64,000 nt of DNA from Burkholderia sp. Lineage in GTDB: Bacteria > Pseudomonadota > Gammaproteobacteria > Burkholderiales > Burkholderiaceae. Each line of letters starts with the position of its first letter. The first letter of the stretch is position 1. Shown here piece by piece: positions 36,694 through 47,257 of this stretch. The DNA lies in NCBI GenBank assembly GCA_031253835.1, contig JAIRVP010000055.1, positions 1-64,000 of the forward strand, in the 5' to 3' direction. The notes beneath the pieces are model-generated. The model searched no databases and was not told the DNA's origin. It saw only the letters and a list, made by a program, of their open reading frames with translations. The position numbers were made by a program, and so were the translations under genes.

Positions 36694-37125
36694 TCATTCA
36701 ACAATACGTTTAAAACTGTTGTAGTGGTCGCCCGTGTAATAACAGTTGTCGATCCGGCGCAAAGGCCCGCCACAGACGATCCGGCGCGCCCCGCGGTTGC
36801 GGGCACGCGGCGTCGGCACCGTGTACTCATGGTAGTAGCCGCGCTTCGCCTTCGGCAGGATCCGCTCGCGGTTGCCGAATACGACGCCGTCTTTCTCGTA
36901 CGGATAGGGGCCGCCCGCGCCGATCAGGCCCAGCGTGGTCACGGCCTCGCGCGGAAGACTGGCAGCCGGAATCGTATCGAGTCCGCTGGCGGCCACGTCG
37001 GCCGGAACGGCCTCCCGTGCGTAAGCGGCGGAAACCAGACTGCCCGTCGGCGTGCCGACGATACCCATCGCGAACATCGCGAAGACGGACGCGAGCGCGC
37101 CGTTGCGGAGCCACTTGCGTGCCAT
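36694..37125 (-). CDS. secreted guanyl-specific ribonuclease, RNase Sa/barnase family
   Basis: A 143-residue microbial ribonuclease with a signal peptide (cleavage near AYA, residue 36). The mature protein follows Streptomyces RNase Sa closely: GGPYPYEKDGVVFGNRE, YYHEYTVPTP, RGARRIVCGG and YYTGDHYNSF. Catalytic residues are E100 (general base), R111 and R115, and H134 (general acid). C118 and C128 may pair in a disulfide. Export would make it a nutrient-scavenging or antibacterial RNase, and the downstream barstar-like gene protects the producer. The ATG at 37125 has only a weak ribosome site (AGCGGGAA). Confidence 0.88.
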   Translation of the reverse strand: MARKWLRNGALASVFAMFAMGIVGTPTGSLVSAAYAREAVPADVAASGLDTIPAASLPREAVTTLGLIGAGGPYPYEKDGVVFGNRERILPKAKRGYYHEYTVPTPRARNRGARRIVCGGPLRRIDNCYYTGDHYNSFKRIVE

Positions 37126-37274
37126 GAACCAGGGTTCCCGCTGTTAAATCAAGTAGTTGACGACCAACAAAGGCGTTAGCGTAGCGTTATTGGCCGCGCG
37201 AATCAATGTCCGTTTGGGAATCGAAAGCGTCGTGATACCCGGAATCGCGCATTTCTTACCAAAATTACACTACA

Positions 37275-37294
37275 TTTATCTTACATGAGATAAA
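37275..37294. promoter_or_regulatory. AT-rich palindrome, candidate operator
   Basis: TTTATCTTACATGAGATAAA has seven-base perfect arms around six bases. It overlaps a possible plus-strand -10 (TAAAAT, 37291-37296) and, read leftward, could sit in the promoter of the ribonuclease gene. The binding protein is unknown. Confidence 0.45.
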
Positions 37295-37299
37295 ATCCG

Positions 37300-37440
37300 G
37301 ATGGCATCTCGCTACTGGCAGGAACTGCCTCCCTGCCTCGCTCGCGGTCTGGAGTGGAGAGATGCTGCTTGTTGCTTGCGGGAAGCGCGTTTGCGCCCTG
37401 CCCGGCGGCGTGCCCATTGCGGGCACGCCTCTTTTTGCTT
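37300..37440 (+). ncRNA. candidate small RNA
   Basis: A rightward transcript starting near 37300, just after TAAAAT (37291-37296), would be about 135 nt long, contain a GGCAGG/CCTGCC stem-loop and end at a textbook terminator. Both adjacent genes are on the minus strand, so this terminator serves no annotated gene. The prediction rests only on promoter-like composition and terminator; homology to a known RNA family was not recognised. Confidence 0.35.
37407..37436 (+). terminator. intrinsic terminator on the plus strand
   Basis: GGCGTGCCC (37407-37415) pairs with GGGCACGCC (37421-37429) around ATTGC, followed by TCTTTTTGCTTTTGTTT. It points rightward, away from the ribonuclease gene and toward the 3' end of maeB. 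Confidence 0.8.
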
Positions 37441-37458
37441 TTGTTTACAATTTTCCCG

Positions 37459-37497
37459 ACGCGCCACGCCGGTTCGACCGGCCTGGCGCGTTCGTTT
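37459..37497. terminator. second hairpin before maeB 3' end
   Basis: ACGCGCCA (37459-37466) pairs with TGGCGCGT (37484-37491) and encloses a GCCGGT-TCG-ACCGGC stem. TCGTTTT follows on the plus strand. No U-tract follows on the minus strand, though the hairpin may still protect the maeB 3' end. Confidence 0.55.
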
Positions 37498-37501
37498 TGG
37501 C

Positions 37502-39802
<2,301 letters not shown>

Positions 39803-39979
39803 GTGTCTCGTGGCGGGCGGATTAGAATAACTGTTCGACGGGCATTGTAGCGCCAATCATCGGCCGCCAGACCGGCGATTCGGGTGCAACAGCCGCGACA
39901 AAAATGGGCTGAACGGTGCAGGAACGCCGCCGCTCGCCTCGTACAATGCCGTTCCTCCCACCGTTTCGGATCACCCGCC

Positions 39980-40978
39980 GTGCCAGCTGCCCTTTCCGAG
40001 TTTTCGCTGATCGAACGCTTCTTCACGCGCCGCGCCGCGCAGGGCGCCCGCGCGTCGACGCTCGGCATCGGCGACGATTGCGCGCTGATCACACCGCGAT
40101 CTGGGAAATTGCTGGCCATTTCGACGGACATGCTGGTGGAGGGTCGTCACTTCTTCCCCGATGTCGCGCCCGACGCGCTCGGTCACAAGACGCTCGCGGT
40201 CAACCTGTCCGACCTCGCGGCGATGGGCGCCGAGCCGCGCGCGTTCACGCTCGCGTGCGCGCTGCCGCGCGCCGACGCGGCGTGGCTCGAGGCGTTCAGC
40301 AACGGGCTGTTCGCGCTCGCCGAGCGCTACGGCTGCGAACTGATCGGCGGCGACACGACGAGCGGGCCGCTGAACCTGTGCGTGACCGTGTTCGGCGAAG
40401 TCGCGCCCGACGCGGCGCTGCGGCGCGACGCCGCGCGCGACGGCGACGACGTGTGGGTGTCCGGCACGCTCGGCGATGCGCGCGCGGGCCTCGGCGTCGC
40501 GCGCGGCGAATGGGCGGCCGGCGCGGACGAAGCGGCCGCGTTCCGGCGCGCGCTCGAGCGGCCCGAACCGCGCATCGCGCTCGGCCTCGCGCTCGCGGGC
40601 GTCGCGCATGCGGCGCTCGACCTCTCCGACGGCCTCGCCGGCGACCTGCAGCACATCCTGACGCGCTCGAACGTGCGCGCCGAGATCGACGCCGACGCGG
40701 TGCCGCGCTCGGCCGCGCTCGCGACGCTGCCGCCCGACGTGCAGCGCCGCTGCACGCTGGCGGGCGGCGACGACTACGAACTGTGCTTCACCGCGCCGGC
40801 CAAGGCCCGCGCGGCGGTCGAAGCGGCCGGCGCAACGGCCGGCGTGCCGGTCACGCGAATCGGTACAATACGCGCGTTGTCCGCGCCGTCGGCGCAACCC
40901 GCGATCGCGTGGCACGACGCCGCCGGCGCGCCCCTCGCTCTCACGTTGCACGGCTTCGACCACTTCCATGCAGACTGA
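39980..40978 (+). CDS. thiL: thiamine-monophosphate kinase
   Basis: ThiL, 332 residues, phosphorylates thiamine monophosphate to the coenzyme ThDP. Family motifs GIGDDCALI, STDMLVEGRHF, NLSDLAAMGA and LDLSDGLAGDL are present. No ATG fits; the GTG at 39980 places the start just before SEFSLIERFF. A TACAAT -10 lies at 39942-39947. The end overlaps pgpA by 11 bp, so the pair is co-translated. Confidence 0.92.
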   Translation: MPAALSEFSLIERFFTRRAAQGARASTLGIGDDCALITPRSGKLLAISTDMLVEGRHFFPDVAPDALGHKTLAVNLSDLAAMGAEPRAFTLACALPRADAAWLEAFSNGLFALAERYGCELIGGDTTSGPLNLCVTVFGEVAPDAALRRDAARDGDDVWVSGTLGDARAGLGVARGEWAAGADEAAAFRRALERPEPRIALGLALAGVAHAALDLSDGLAGDLQHILTRSNVRAEIDADAVPRSAALATLPPDVQRRCTLAGGDDYELCFTAPAKARAAVEAAGATAGVPVTRIGTIRALSAPSAQPAIAWHDAAGAPLALTLHGFDHFHAD

Positions 40979-41513
40979 CCCGACGCCCGCGCACGCCGCG
41001 GCCGAGACCGGCGCCGCCCCCAACGCGCCGCAGCGCGTGACCGCGCGCTTCATGCTGTCGCATCCGGCGCACATCGTGTCGCTCGGCTTCGGCAGCGGGC
41101 TCGCGCCGATCATGCCCGGCACGTTCGGCTCGCTGTTCGGCTGGCTCAGTTTCGTCGTGCTCAACCGCTACCTGACGGTGCCCGAATGGTGGGCGCTGAT
41201 CGCCGTCGGCTTCGTGGCGGGCACGTGGATCACCGGTTTCACCGCGAAGAAGATGGGCACGTCCGATCCGGGCGCCGTCGTCTGGGACGAAATCGTCGCG
41301 ATCTGGCTCGTGATGCTGTTCGTCACGCCGGCGACCTTCATCGGCCAGCTGTGGGCGTTCGTCGCGTTCCGCTTCTTCGACATGCTCAAGCCGCCGCCGA
41401 TCCGCTATTTCGACCGCCGCCTGAAAGGCGGCCTCGGCATCATGGTCGACGACCTGGTCGCCGCGTTCATGACGCTGCTCGTGATCGCCCTGTGGCGCTC
41501 CGTCGTCGGCTGA
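40968..41513 (+). CDS. pgpA: phosphatidylglycerophosphatase A
   Basis: PgpA, 181 residues, dephosphorylates phosphatidylglycerol phosphate at the inner membrane in phospholipid synthesis. Motifs PGTFGSLFGW, GAVVWDEIVAIW and GGLGIMVDDLVAA carry the conserved acidic residues; about four hydrophobic segments are seen. The thiL-pgpA-pncC order is common in beta- and gammaproteobacteria. Confidence 0.93.
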   Translation: MQTDPTPAHAAAETGAAPNAPQRVTARFMLSHPAHIVSLGFGSGLAPIMPGTFGSLFGWLSFVVLNRYLTVPEWWALIAVGFVAGTWITGFTAKKMGTSDPGAVVWDEIVAIWLVMLFVTPATFIGQLWAFVAFRFFDMLKPPPIRYFDRRLKGGLGIMVDDLVAAFMTLLVIALWRSVVG

Positions 41514-41544
41514 CCGATTTCCCGACTCCCGTTTCCCGACGCGC

Positions 41545-42045
41545 ATGCCAACCGATTCCGTCGTCCATCAGCTTGCGATCCGCGCAGGCAACAAGCTGCG
41601 TGACGAGCACCTCGCGCTCGCCACCGCCGAATCCTGCACCGGCGGGATGATCGCCACGGCGATCACCGACATTTCCGGCAGCAGCCAGTGGTTCGAGCGC
41701 GGCTTCGTCACGTATTCGAACCAGGCCAAGATCGAGATGATCGGCGTGCCGCCCGAGCTGATCGACAAGCACGGCGCCGTCAGCGAGCCCGTCGCGCGCG
41801 CGATGGCCGAAGGCGCGCTGCGCAACAGCCGTGCGCAGGTCGCGCTGTCCGTCACCGGCATCGCGGGCCCGGCCGGCGGCAGCGAGAAGAAGCCGGTCGG
41901 CACCGTGTCGTTCGGCTGGAGCAACCGGCTGCATACCGACGTCGAGACGCTCGTGTTCAAGGGCGACCGCGAGCAGATCCGCACGCAGGCGGCGGCGCAT
42001 GCGCTGCGCGGGCTGCTGAAGCTGCTCGACGAACGCGAAGGCTGA
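41545..42045 (+). CDS. pncC: nicotinamide-nucleotide amidohydrolase
   Basis: PncC (CinA C-terminal domain), 166 residues, deamidates nicotinamide mononucleotide to nicotinate mononucleotide in NAD recycling. TAESCTGGMIA holds the catalytic serine, and GIAGPAGGS is the second family motif. It is a stand-alone CinA-C domain without the N-terminal pyrophosphatase domain. Third gene of the thiL operon. Confidence 0.93.
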   Translation: MPTDSVVHQLAIRAGNKLRDEHLALATAESCTGGMIATAITDISGSSQWFERGFVTYSNQAKIEMIGVPPELIDKHGAVSEPVARAMAEGALRNSRAQVALSVTGIAGPAGGSEKKPVGTVSFGWSNRLHTDVETLVFKGDREQIRTQAAAHALRGLLKLLDEREG

Positions 42046-42052
42046 TCGTTCC

Positions 42053-42075
42053 CGGGGGCACAAGCAACGCCCCCG
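42053..42075. terminator. GC hairpin between convergent pncC and phosphatase genes
   Basis: CGGGGGC (42053-42059) pairs with GCCCCCG (42069-42075). No U-tract follows on either strand, so efficiency is doubtful. Confidence 0.35.
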
Positions 42076-42080
42076 CCCGC

Positions 42081-43139
42081 TTACTGGATCGCGTCGGGCT
42101 TCACGACGATCCAGTTCCTGTCCGCCGTCACCGGCAGGCCGAGCGCCTTCTGCTTCGCGGCCGATTCGTCCGACCACGCGCGGATCTGCGCCATCTGCTT
42201 GTCCTTCTTGTTGATCCACACGCGCACGCCGCCGCGCGCGACGTCGGTCGCGTTCAGCAGCATGTAGCCGTCGGACGTCGGCGTGTCGCCCGCGACGAGC
42301 ACCGGCTTCTTCCACTGGTCGATCCAGCCGACGATCGAACCGAGCTTGCCTTCGTACCACGTCATCGGGTTCATCAGGAACGGCGTGATCACCAGATTGC
42401 GGTTCGCGGCCTCGTCGTACTTGCCGGCCTTGATCTGCAGCCGCGACGTCGTCAGCGCGCCGGTCGCCGGGTTGCGCAGCAGCGTCGTCACGCCGATCAC
42501 GTTCTGCGGCTTCACGTTGTAGCCGTACTTCGGGTCCGACAGCACGAGCCGCGCGAGCTCCTCGTGCGCGGCCGTCATCACGTAGACGTCGATCCCGTTC
42601 TCGTGCAGCGCGTTGTACAGCTCCTGCATCCCGCGGAAGAAGCGCGGCGGGTTCACCGTGCCGTCGACCACCTTGTCGCCCTGCCAGTAGCGGATCGGGA
42701 TCGGCTTGCCGTCGGCGAGCATCGCGTCGACGTGGCGCTTCAGGTCGGCAAGCGACTGCCCGGCGAACGCCTGCGCGATCCACGGGTAGCAGACGAGATC
42801 GTCGATCTCGCACAGCCGGTAGTAATAGCTCGTCAGCGATTCCTGGTAGTCGGCGGAATCCTTGAACGGGATCAGCTTCAGCGACGGGTCGAGCGTGTCG
42901 CGCGTCAGCACGCCGCGGTTCTCCAGATACGGCAGCAGCGACTCCTCGAGGTCGTAGCGGTAGGTCGTGTTGTCGGCGTCGAATACCGCGTAGTCGCCGC
43001 GGTTCGCGTGCGCGGCGATCATCGCGTTCAGCGCCTTCGCGCTGTCGGCCGGCCAGTGCGACAGATCGGCCGCATGGGCGAACGTCATGCACAACGACGC
43101 GGCAAGCGCGCTCAGAAGATGACGGGACAGCTTGGGCAT
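42081..43139 (-). CDS. phosphorylcholine phosphatase-like HAD family protein
   Basis: A 352-residue exported HAD-superfamily phosphatase with a signal peptide (cleavage after AHA, residue 23). Motif I is DADNTT at 54-59, motif III-like GDTPTSDG lies near the C-terminus, as in Pseudomonas PchP, a periplasmic phosphorylcholine phosphatase acting with phospholipase C on host lipids. The start at 43139 follows AAAGGGAGCGACGCC; an in-frame ATG 45 bp upstream would spoil the signal peptide. Substrate specificity is inferred from family likeness. Confidence 0.78.
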   Translation of the reverse strand: MPKLSRHLLSALAASLCMTFAHAADLSHWPADSAKALNAMIAAHANRGDYAVFDADNTTYRYDLEESLLPYLENRGVLTRDTLDPSLKLIPFKDSADYQESLTSYYYRLCEIDDLVCYPWIAQAFAGQSLADLKRHVDAMLADGKPIPIRYWQGDKVVDGTVNPPRFFRGMQELYNALHENGIDVYVMTAAHEELARLVLSDPKYGYNVKPQNVIGVTTLLRNPATGALTTSRLQIKAGKYDEAANRNLVITPFLMNPMTWYEGKLGSIVGWIDQWKKPVLVAGDTPTSDGYMLLNATDVARGGVRVWINKKDKQMAQIRAWSDESAAKQKALGLPVTADRNWIVVKPDAIQ

Positions 43140-43285
43140 GGCGTCGCTCCCTTTCTTGACATTGTGATTACGGATCGATGACAAGCGGGAGCATCGCGCG
43201 ACTAAATTGCAAGCATGCGATACGGAAGCGACGGGAAGTTGTCCGCGCGCGTCAATGCGGCGGACGGCGGGAAAGGCAGGTGCGC

Positions 43286-43334
43286 GGCCCGCGCATGCGG
43301 GCCCGGCGAGGCAAGGCCGCCCGGGCGGGCGGCC
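43286..43334. repeat. two GC-rich hairpins after pyrF
   Basis: GGCCCGC/GCGGGCC (43286-43292, 43297-43303) and GGCCGCCC/GGGCGGCC (43315-43322, 43327-43334) lie just beyond the pyrF stop. Both lack U-tracts. They may stabilise the mRNA end. Confidence 0.4.
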
Positions 43335-43340
43335 GGTATT

Positions 43341-44183
43341 TCAGCGATGCGCGTTGATCGTGTCGCGCGTCTTCTGCGCGGCGAGCGCCGCGGCTTCGGC
43401 GAAATCCTCGCCCTTGCTCGCGTACAGGATCGCGCGCGACGAGTTGATCATCATGCCCGTCGCGTCGGCCGTGCGGCCCGCGTTGACGGTCGCCTGCACG
43501 TCGCCGCCCTGCGCGCCGATACCGGGGATCAGGAGCGGCATGTCGCCGACGATCCCGCGCACGATCTCGATTTCCTTCGGGAACGTCGCGCCGACCACGA
43601 GGCCAAGCTGGCCGTTCTTCGCATTCCACTTGTTCGCCGCGAGATCCGCGACGACCTGGTACAGCGGGCGGCCCGGATGGCCGGCCCCGCCCGTTTCGAG
43701 GAACTGCAGGTCGGAACCGCCCGGGTTCGACGTGCGGCACAGCACGATCACGCCCTTGCCTTCGTGCTCGAAGTACGGCTCGACCGAGTCGTAGCCCATG
43801 TACGGGTTCACCGTGACGGCGTCGGCGCGATAGCGCTCGAACGCTTCGCGCGCGTACTGCTCGGCCGTGCTGCCGATGTCGCCGCGCTTCGCGTCGAGGA
43901 TCACGGGCAGGCCCGGATGCTGGAGGTGGATGTGCGCGATCAGGCGCTCGAGCTGGTCTTCCGCGCGATGCGCGGCGAAGTAGGCGATCTGCGGCTTGAA
44001 TGCGCTCGCGTACGACGCGGTCGCGTCGACGATCTGCCGGCAGAATTCGAAGATCGCGTCGGGCTGGCCGTCGAACTGCACGGGAAAGCGCGACGGCTCG
44101 GGATCGAGGCCGACGCACAGCAGCGAATTCGTGCGCTGCCACGCGGCGCGCAGCGATTCAATGAAAGTAAGCGGGGAAGACAT
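43341..44183 (-). CDS. pyrF: orotidine 5'-phosphate decarboxylase (type 2)
   Basis: PyrF of the longer type 2 group, 280 residues, final step of UMP synthesis. The catalytic DAKRGDIGSTA has K99. FKPQIAYFAAHR and GRPLYQVVAD are family segments. The ATG at 44183 (MSSPLTFIESL) is preferred over one 18 bp upstream because it gives the usual N-terminus. It stands 40 bp after galM but is probably independent of that operon in function. Confidence 0.94.
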   Translation of the reverse strand: MSSPLTFIESLRAAWQRTNSLLCVGLDPEPSRFPVQFDGQPDAIFEFCRQIVDATASYASAFKPQIAYFAAHRAEDQLERLIAHIHLQHPGLPVILDAKRGDIGSTAEQYAREAFERYRADAVTVNPYMGYDSVEPYFEHEGKGVIVLCRTSNPGGSDLQFLETGGAGHPGRPLYQVVADLAANKWNAKNGQLGLVVGATFPKEIEIVRGIVGDMPLLIPGIGAQGGDVQATVNAGRTADATGMMINSSRAILYASKGEDFAEAAALAAQKTRDTINAHR

Positions 44184-44222
44184 GGCGGGTACTCGCGGCA
44201 AACCGTTGGTAGACCGCGTATT

Positions 44223-45284
44223 TTACCCGCGTCGCCGGCGTCCCTCGCGAGTCGCCGCATTGCTGCGCGCATCGGCGCGCTCGACGGTGAACGCGAACCG
44301 CCGCGCGAGCCGCTCGCCGGGCGCGAGCAGCGTCATCCCGTGCGCGGTCGCGCCGCCCGGCAGGTTCACCGCATTGATCGGATGATCGACCGGCTCGAAG
44401 CAGAAGAAATCCTCGCCCGGCGGCGTGTAGAGCACGTACGCGTCGGCATCCGCCGCGACGGTCAGCGACAGCCCGCGGCGCGGCCAGCTGACCGTCGCGT
44501 GGCCGCCCCAGCCGGTGAACGCGTGATTGACGAGCGCGGCCGGCAGCGGATACGCGACGCCGAACTGCCAGGCCGGCGGCACGCTCACGTGCCGCACCGG
44601 CAGGAAATCGGCGCCCGACAGCCACAGCCCGCCGGCCGCCGCGGCCAGCTCGGTCGCCGTATCGCGCACGAGGAACGGATGCACGCCGAGCCCGAACGGC
44701 AGCCGCGCGCGCCCCGCGTTCTCGATCGTCAGCGCGATCGACAGCGTCGCGTCGTCGAGTTCGAACGACTGGATCGCGCGGAACGCATACGGCGCGCCGC
44801 CGGTGCGGTCGAGCGACAACTGCAGCGTCGTGTCGGTCGCATCGTCCACCTGCCACGGCGCGAGCCAGCCGTCGCCGTGGATCGGCAGCGGCTCGTCGCG
44901 GCGGTTGCGCGGCACCGCGACCTTGCGCCCGTCGCACTCGAAGCGCCCGTCGCCGATCCGGTTCGAGTAAGGCAGCAGCGGATAGCACGCGAGCTCGTTC
45001 GGGTCCGTCGCCGCCTCCGGATGCTCGCAGCGGCGGAACACCGGCATCAGCGCGCCGTTGTCGCCGCGCCAGTCGAAGCGCGCGATGCCGCCGCCGAGAT
45101 GCGGCAGCACGTCGAGCCGCAACGACGCGTTCGACAGCGTGACGGCCGCCGCATGCGCGGCGCCGACGCCCTGCGCGAACGCGGCCGTCTGCGGGCCGGG
45201 GCTGACCGGCTGCGCGGCGGCGGCCAGGCGCGCGCGGCGCGACTGGCTGGTGGACGACGATGCGCGCGAGGACGTGGCGGTCAT
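44223..45284 (-). CDS. galM: aldose 1-epimerase family protein
   Basis: A 353-residue galactose mutarotase-like protein. Family features include PHLGGGIARFDWRG, YSNRIGDGRFECDG, the H-bearing IHGDGWLAPW, and GLGVHPFLV with the second histidine. It interconverts alpha and beta sugar anomers; aldose dehydrogenases use the beta form, so it fits the last position in the sugar operon. The N-terminal 40 residues are Ser/Ala-rich and not a signal peptide. AAAGGAGCTCACC precedes the ATG at 45284. Confidence 0.88.
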   Translation of the reverse strand: MTATSSRASSSTSQSRRARLAAAAQPVSPGPQTAAFAQGVGAAHAAAVTLSNASLRLDVLPHLGGGIARFDWRGDNGALMPVFRRCEHPEAATDPNELACYPLLPYSNRIGDGRFECDGRKVAVPRNRRDEPLPIHGDGWLAPWQVDDATDTTLQLSLDRTGGAPYAFRAIQSFELDDATLSIALTIENAGRARLPFGLGVHPFLVRDTATELAAAAGGLWLSGADFLPVRHVSVPPAWQFGVAYPLPAALVNHAFTGWGGHATVSWPRRGLSLTVAADADAYVLYTPPGEDFFCFEPVDHPINAVNLPGGATAHGMTLLAPGERLARRFAFTVERADARSNAATREGRRRRG

Positions 45285-45334
45285 GGTGAGCTCCTTTCCT
45301 TCGTCGAAGAAACGATGCAGGTCGGTGCGAACGG

Positions 45335-46141
45335 TCAGGCCCAGCCGCCGTCGACGATCACGTCCTGCGCGGTGATCATCCGGCTGTCGTCGGCCGCGAG
45401 GAACAGCGCCATCCGCGCGAGGTCGGCCGGCAGCAGCTCGGCGTCGATGCACTGGCCGGCCTTGATCGCCGCGCGGCCCGCGTCGTCGAGCCACAGCCGG
45501 CGCTGCTTGTCGGTCATCACCCAGCCGGGCACCAGCGCATTCACGCGGATGCCGAACGGGCCGAGGTCGCGCGCGAGACCGCGCGTCAACCCCTGCACGG
45601 CCGCCTTCGCCATCACGTAGACGGGATAGCCGCCGTTCTTCAGCATCCAGCTGATCGAGCCGAGATTGATGATCGCGCCGCCGCCCTGCTGCTTCATGTC
45701 GTCGATCACCGCCTGCGCGGCGAAGAACTGGTGCCGCAGGTTCACCGCGATGCCCGCGTCGAACGAATCGGGCGTCACGTCGCCGATCGCGTGGCGCGCG
45801 TCGTTCGCCGCGTTGTTCACGAGCACCGCGATCGCGCCGATCCGTGCCCGGATCGCGTCGATCGCATGGCGCAGCGCGTCGATGTCGGTCAGGTCGCACT
45901 GGATGAACAGCGGTGCGTGGCGCACGTGCGCGAGGCTGTCCGCGAGCGCGGCGCCGGCCGCCGCGTCGAGGTCGACGAACGCGACGCGCGCGCCCTGCTC
46001 GGCGAAGTGCTCGACGAACGCCGCGCCGATGCCGGTCGCGCCGCCCGTGATCAGCACCGCGCGATCCTCGAGGCTCGGATAGCGTGCGTAGCGCGCGTGG
46101 CTCATGGCGTGCGGGCCCGACGCGGAAGTGTCGATGGTCAT
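45335..46141 (-). CDS. SDR family dehydrogenase, probable aldose 1-dehydrogenase
   Basis: A 268-residue short-chain dehydrogenase. The cofactor motif ITGGATGIG is at 31-39, NNAAND replaces NNAG, and YVMAK gives the catalytic Tyr and Lys. Related proteins in Burkholderia and Herbaspirillum oxidise D-galactose, L-arabinose or D-xylose to the lactone. It lies between the AraH permease gene and galM. A second start at residue 13 (MSHARY) is possible. The role is inferred from operon context. Confidence 0.82.
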   Translation of the reverse strand: MTIDTSASGPHAMSHARYARYPSLEDRAVLITGGATGIGAAFVEHFAEQGARVAFVDLDAAAGAALADSLAHVRHAPLFIQCDLTDIDALRHAIDAIRARIGAIAVLVNNAANDARHAIGDVTPDSFDAGIAVNLRHQFFAAQAVIDDMKQQGGGAIINLGSISWMLKNGGYPVYVMAKAAVQGLTRGLARDLGPFGIRVNALVPGWVMTDKQRRLWLDDAGRAAIKAGQCIDAELLPADLARMALFLAADDSRMITAQDVIVDGGWA

Positions 46142-46170
46142 GCGGTTCGTCTCCGTGGAAACAGGTCGGG

Positions 46171-47187
46171 TCAGTCGCGTACGCCGCGGTTCTTCAACTG
46201 GTCGAGCAGCACGGCCGCGAGCAGGATCGCGCCGCGCACGAGGTACTGGTAGAACGCGTCGATGTTCAGCAGGTTCATCACGTTCTCGACGGTGCCCATG
46301 ATCAGCACGCCGATCACGACGCCCGAGATCGTCGCGCGGCCGCCCATCAGCGACACGCCGCCGAGCACGCACGCGGAGATCACGTTCAGCTCGAAGCCCT
46401 GCGCGGCGTTCGGCTGGCCCGACGTGATGCGCGACGCGAGGATCACGCCCGCGAGCGCCGTCACCGCGCCCTGGATCAGGAAGATGTACACGCGCGTGCG
46501 TTCGACGTTGATCCCCGCGAGCCGCGACGCTTCCGGATTGCCGCCGATCGCGAGCGTGTTGCGGCCGTACACGGTCTGGTTCAGCAGCACGCCGAATGCG
46601 ATGAAGCACAGCAGCGTCACCCAGATCGGCAGCGACACGCCGAACAGCGACAGCCCGCCGAGCGCGATGAAGGTGTCCGACGACACGCCGACCGCCTGCC
46701 CCTTCGACACGATGAAGCCGAGCCCGCGCACGATCTCCATCGTCGCGAGCGTCGTGATCAGCGCGTTGATGCGCAGGTACGCGATCACCGCGCCGTTCAC
46801 GAAGCCGATCGCGGCGCCGGCTGCGACTGCCGCGACGATCGCGACGAACGTGTTGTCGGTCGCGTTCAGCACCATCGCGCACAGCACGCCGGAGAACGCG
46901 ACGGTCGAGCCGATCGACAGGTCGAAGTCGCGCGACGCGAGACAGAACATCATCGTGCACGCGACCATGCCGATCTGCGAGATCGACAGCGCGAGGCCGA
47001 GCATGTTGTCGATCGAGAAGAAGTGATCGACGGTCAGCGACATCGTGATGAACATCACCGCGAAGATCGCGATCAGGCTGTATTCGGTCAGGTGCTGCCA
47101 CCACTTCTGGCGGTCGCTCTGCTGCGGAACCAGCGCGTCGGCCGTGGGCTTCACGGCGGCGCTGGCCAGGTTTTCGTTGACTTGCAT
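46171..47187 (-). CDS. araH: sugar ABC transporter permease, AraH type
   Basis: A 338-residue inner-membrane permease of the ribose/arabinose/galactose class. About eight to ten hydrophobic segments are seen; conserved loops include SRDFDLSIGSTVAFSGV and GGNPEASRLAGINVERTR. It forms the channel with the AraG-like ATPase and receives sugar from the AraF-like binding protein. Gene order F-G-H matches E. coli. Confidence 0.9.
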   Translation of the reverse strand: MQVNENLASAAVKPTADALVPQQSDRQKWWQHLTEYSLIAIFAVMFITMSLTVDHFFSIDNMLGLALSISQIGMVACTMMFCLASRDFDLSIGSTVAFSGVLCAMVLNATDNTFVAIVAAVAAGAAIGFVNGAVIAYLRINALITTLATMEIVRGLGFIVSKGQAVGVSSDTFIALGGLSLFGVSLPIWVTLLCFIAFGVLLNQTVYGRNTLAIGGNPEASRLAGINVERTRVYIFLIQGAVTALAGVILASRITSGQPNAAQGFELNVISACVLGGVSLMGGRATISGVVIGVLIMGTVENVMNLLNIDAFYQYLVRGAILLAAVLLDQLKNRGVRD

Positions 47188-47257
47188 GATGGTGTCTCCT
47201 GCTCCTGCATCGCGCGGCCCGCGCCGCGCGTGTTCGATTCGAATGTCGTGTGTCGCG

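Larger units (their letters stand above)
37126..37501. other. 376-bp gene-free region with AT-rich core
   Basis: No convincing protein gene is present. From about 37240 to 37300 the sequence is much richer in A/T than its surroundings and contains a 20-bp palindrome. To the right, on the plus strand, follow a GGCAGG/CCTGCC hairpin (37317-37322, 37332-37337), a strong terminator (37407-37436) and a second hairpin ending in TTTT (37459-37497). No plus-strand gene lies upstream to need these terminators. The left part is also the ribonuclease promoter region. Confidence 0.55.
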
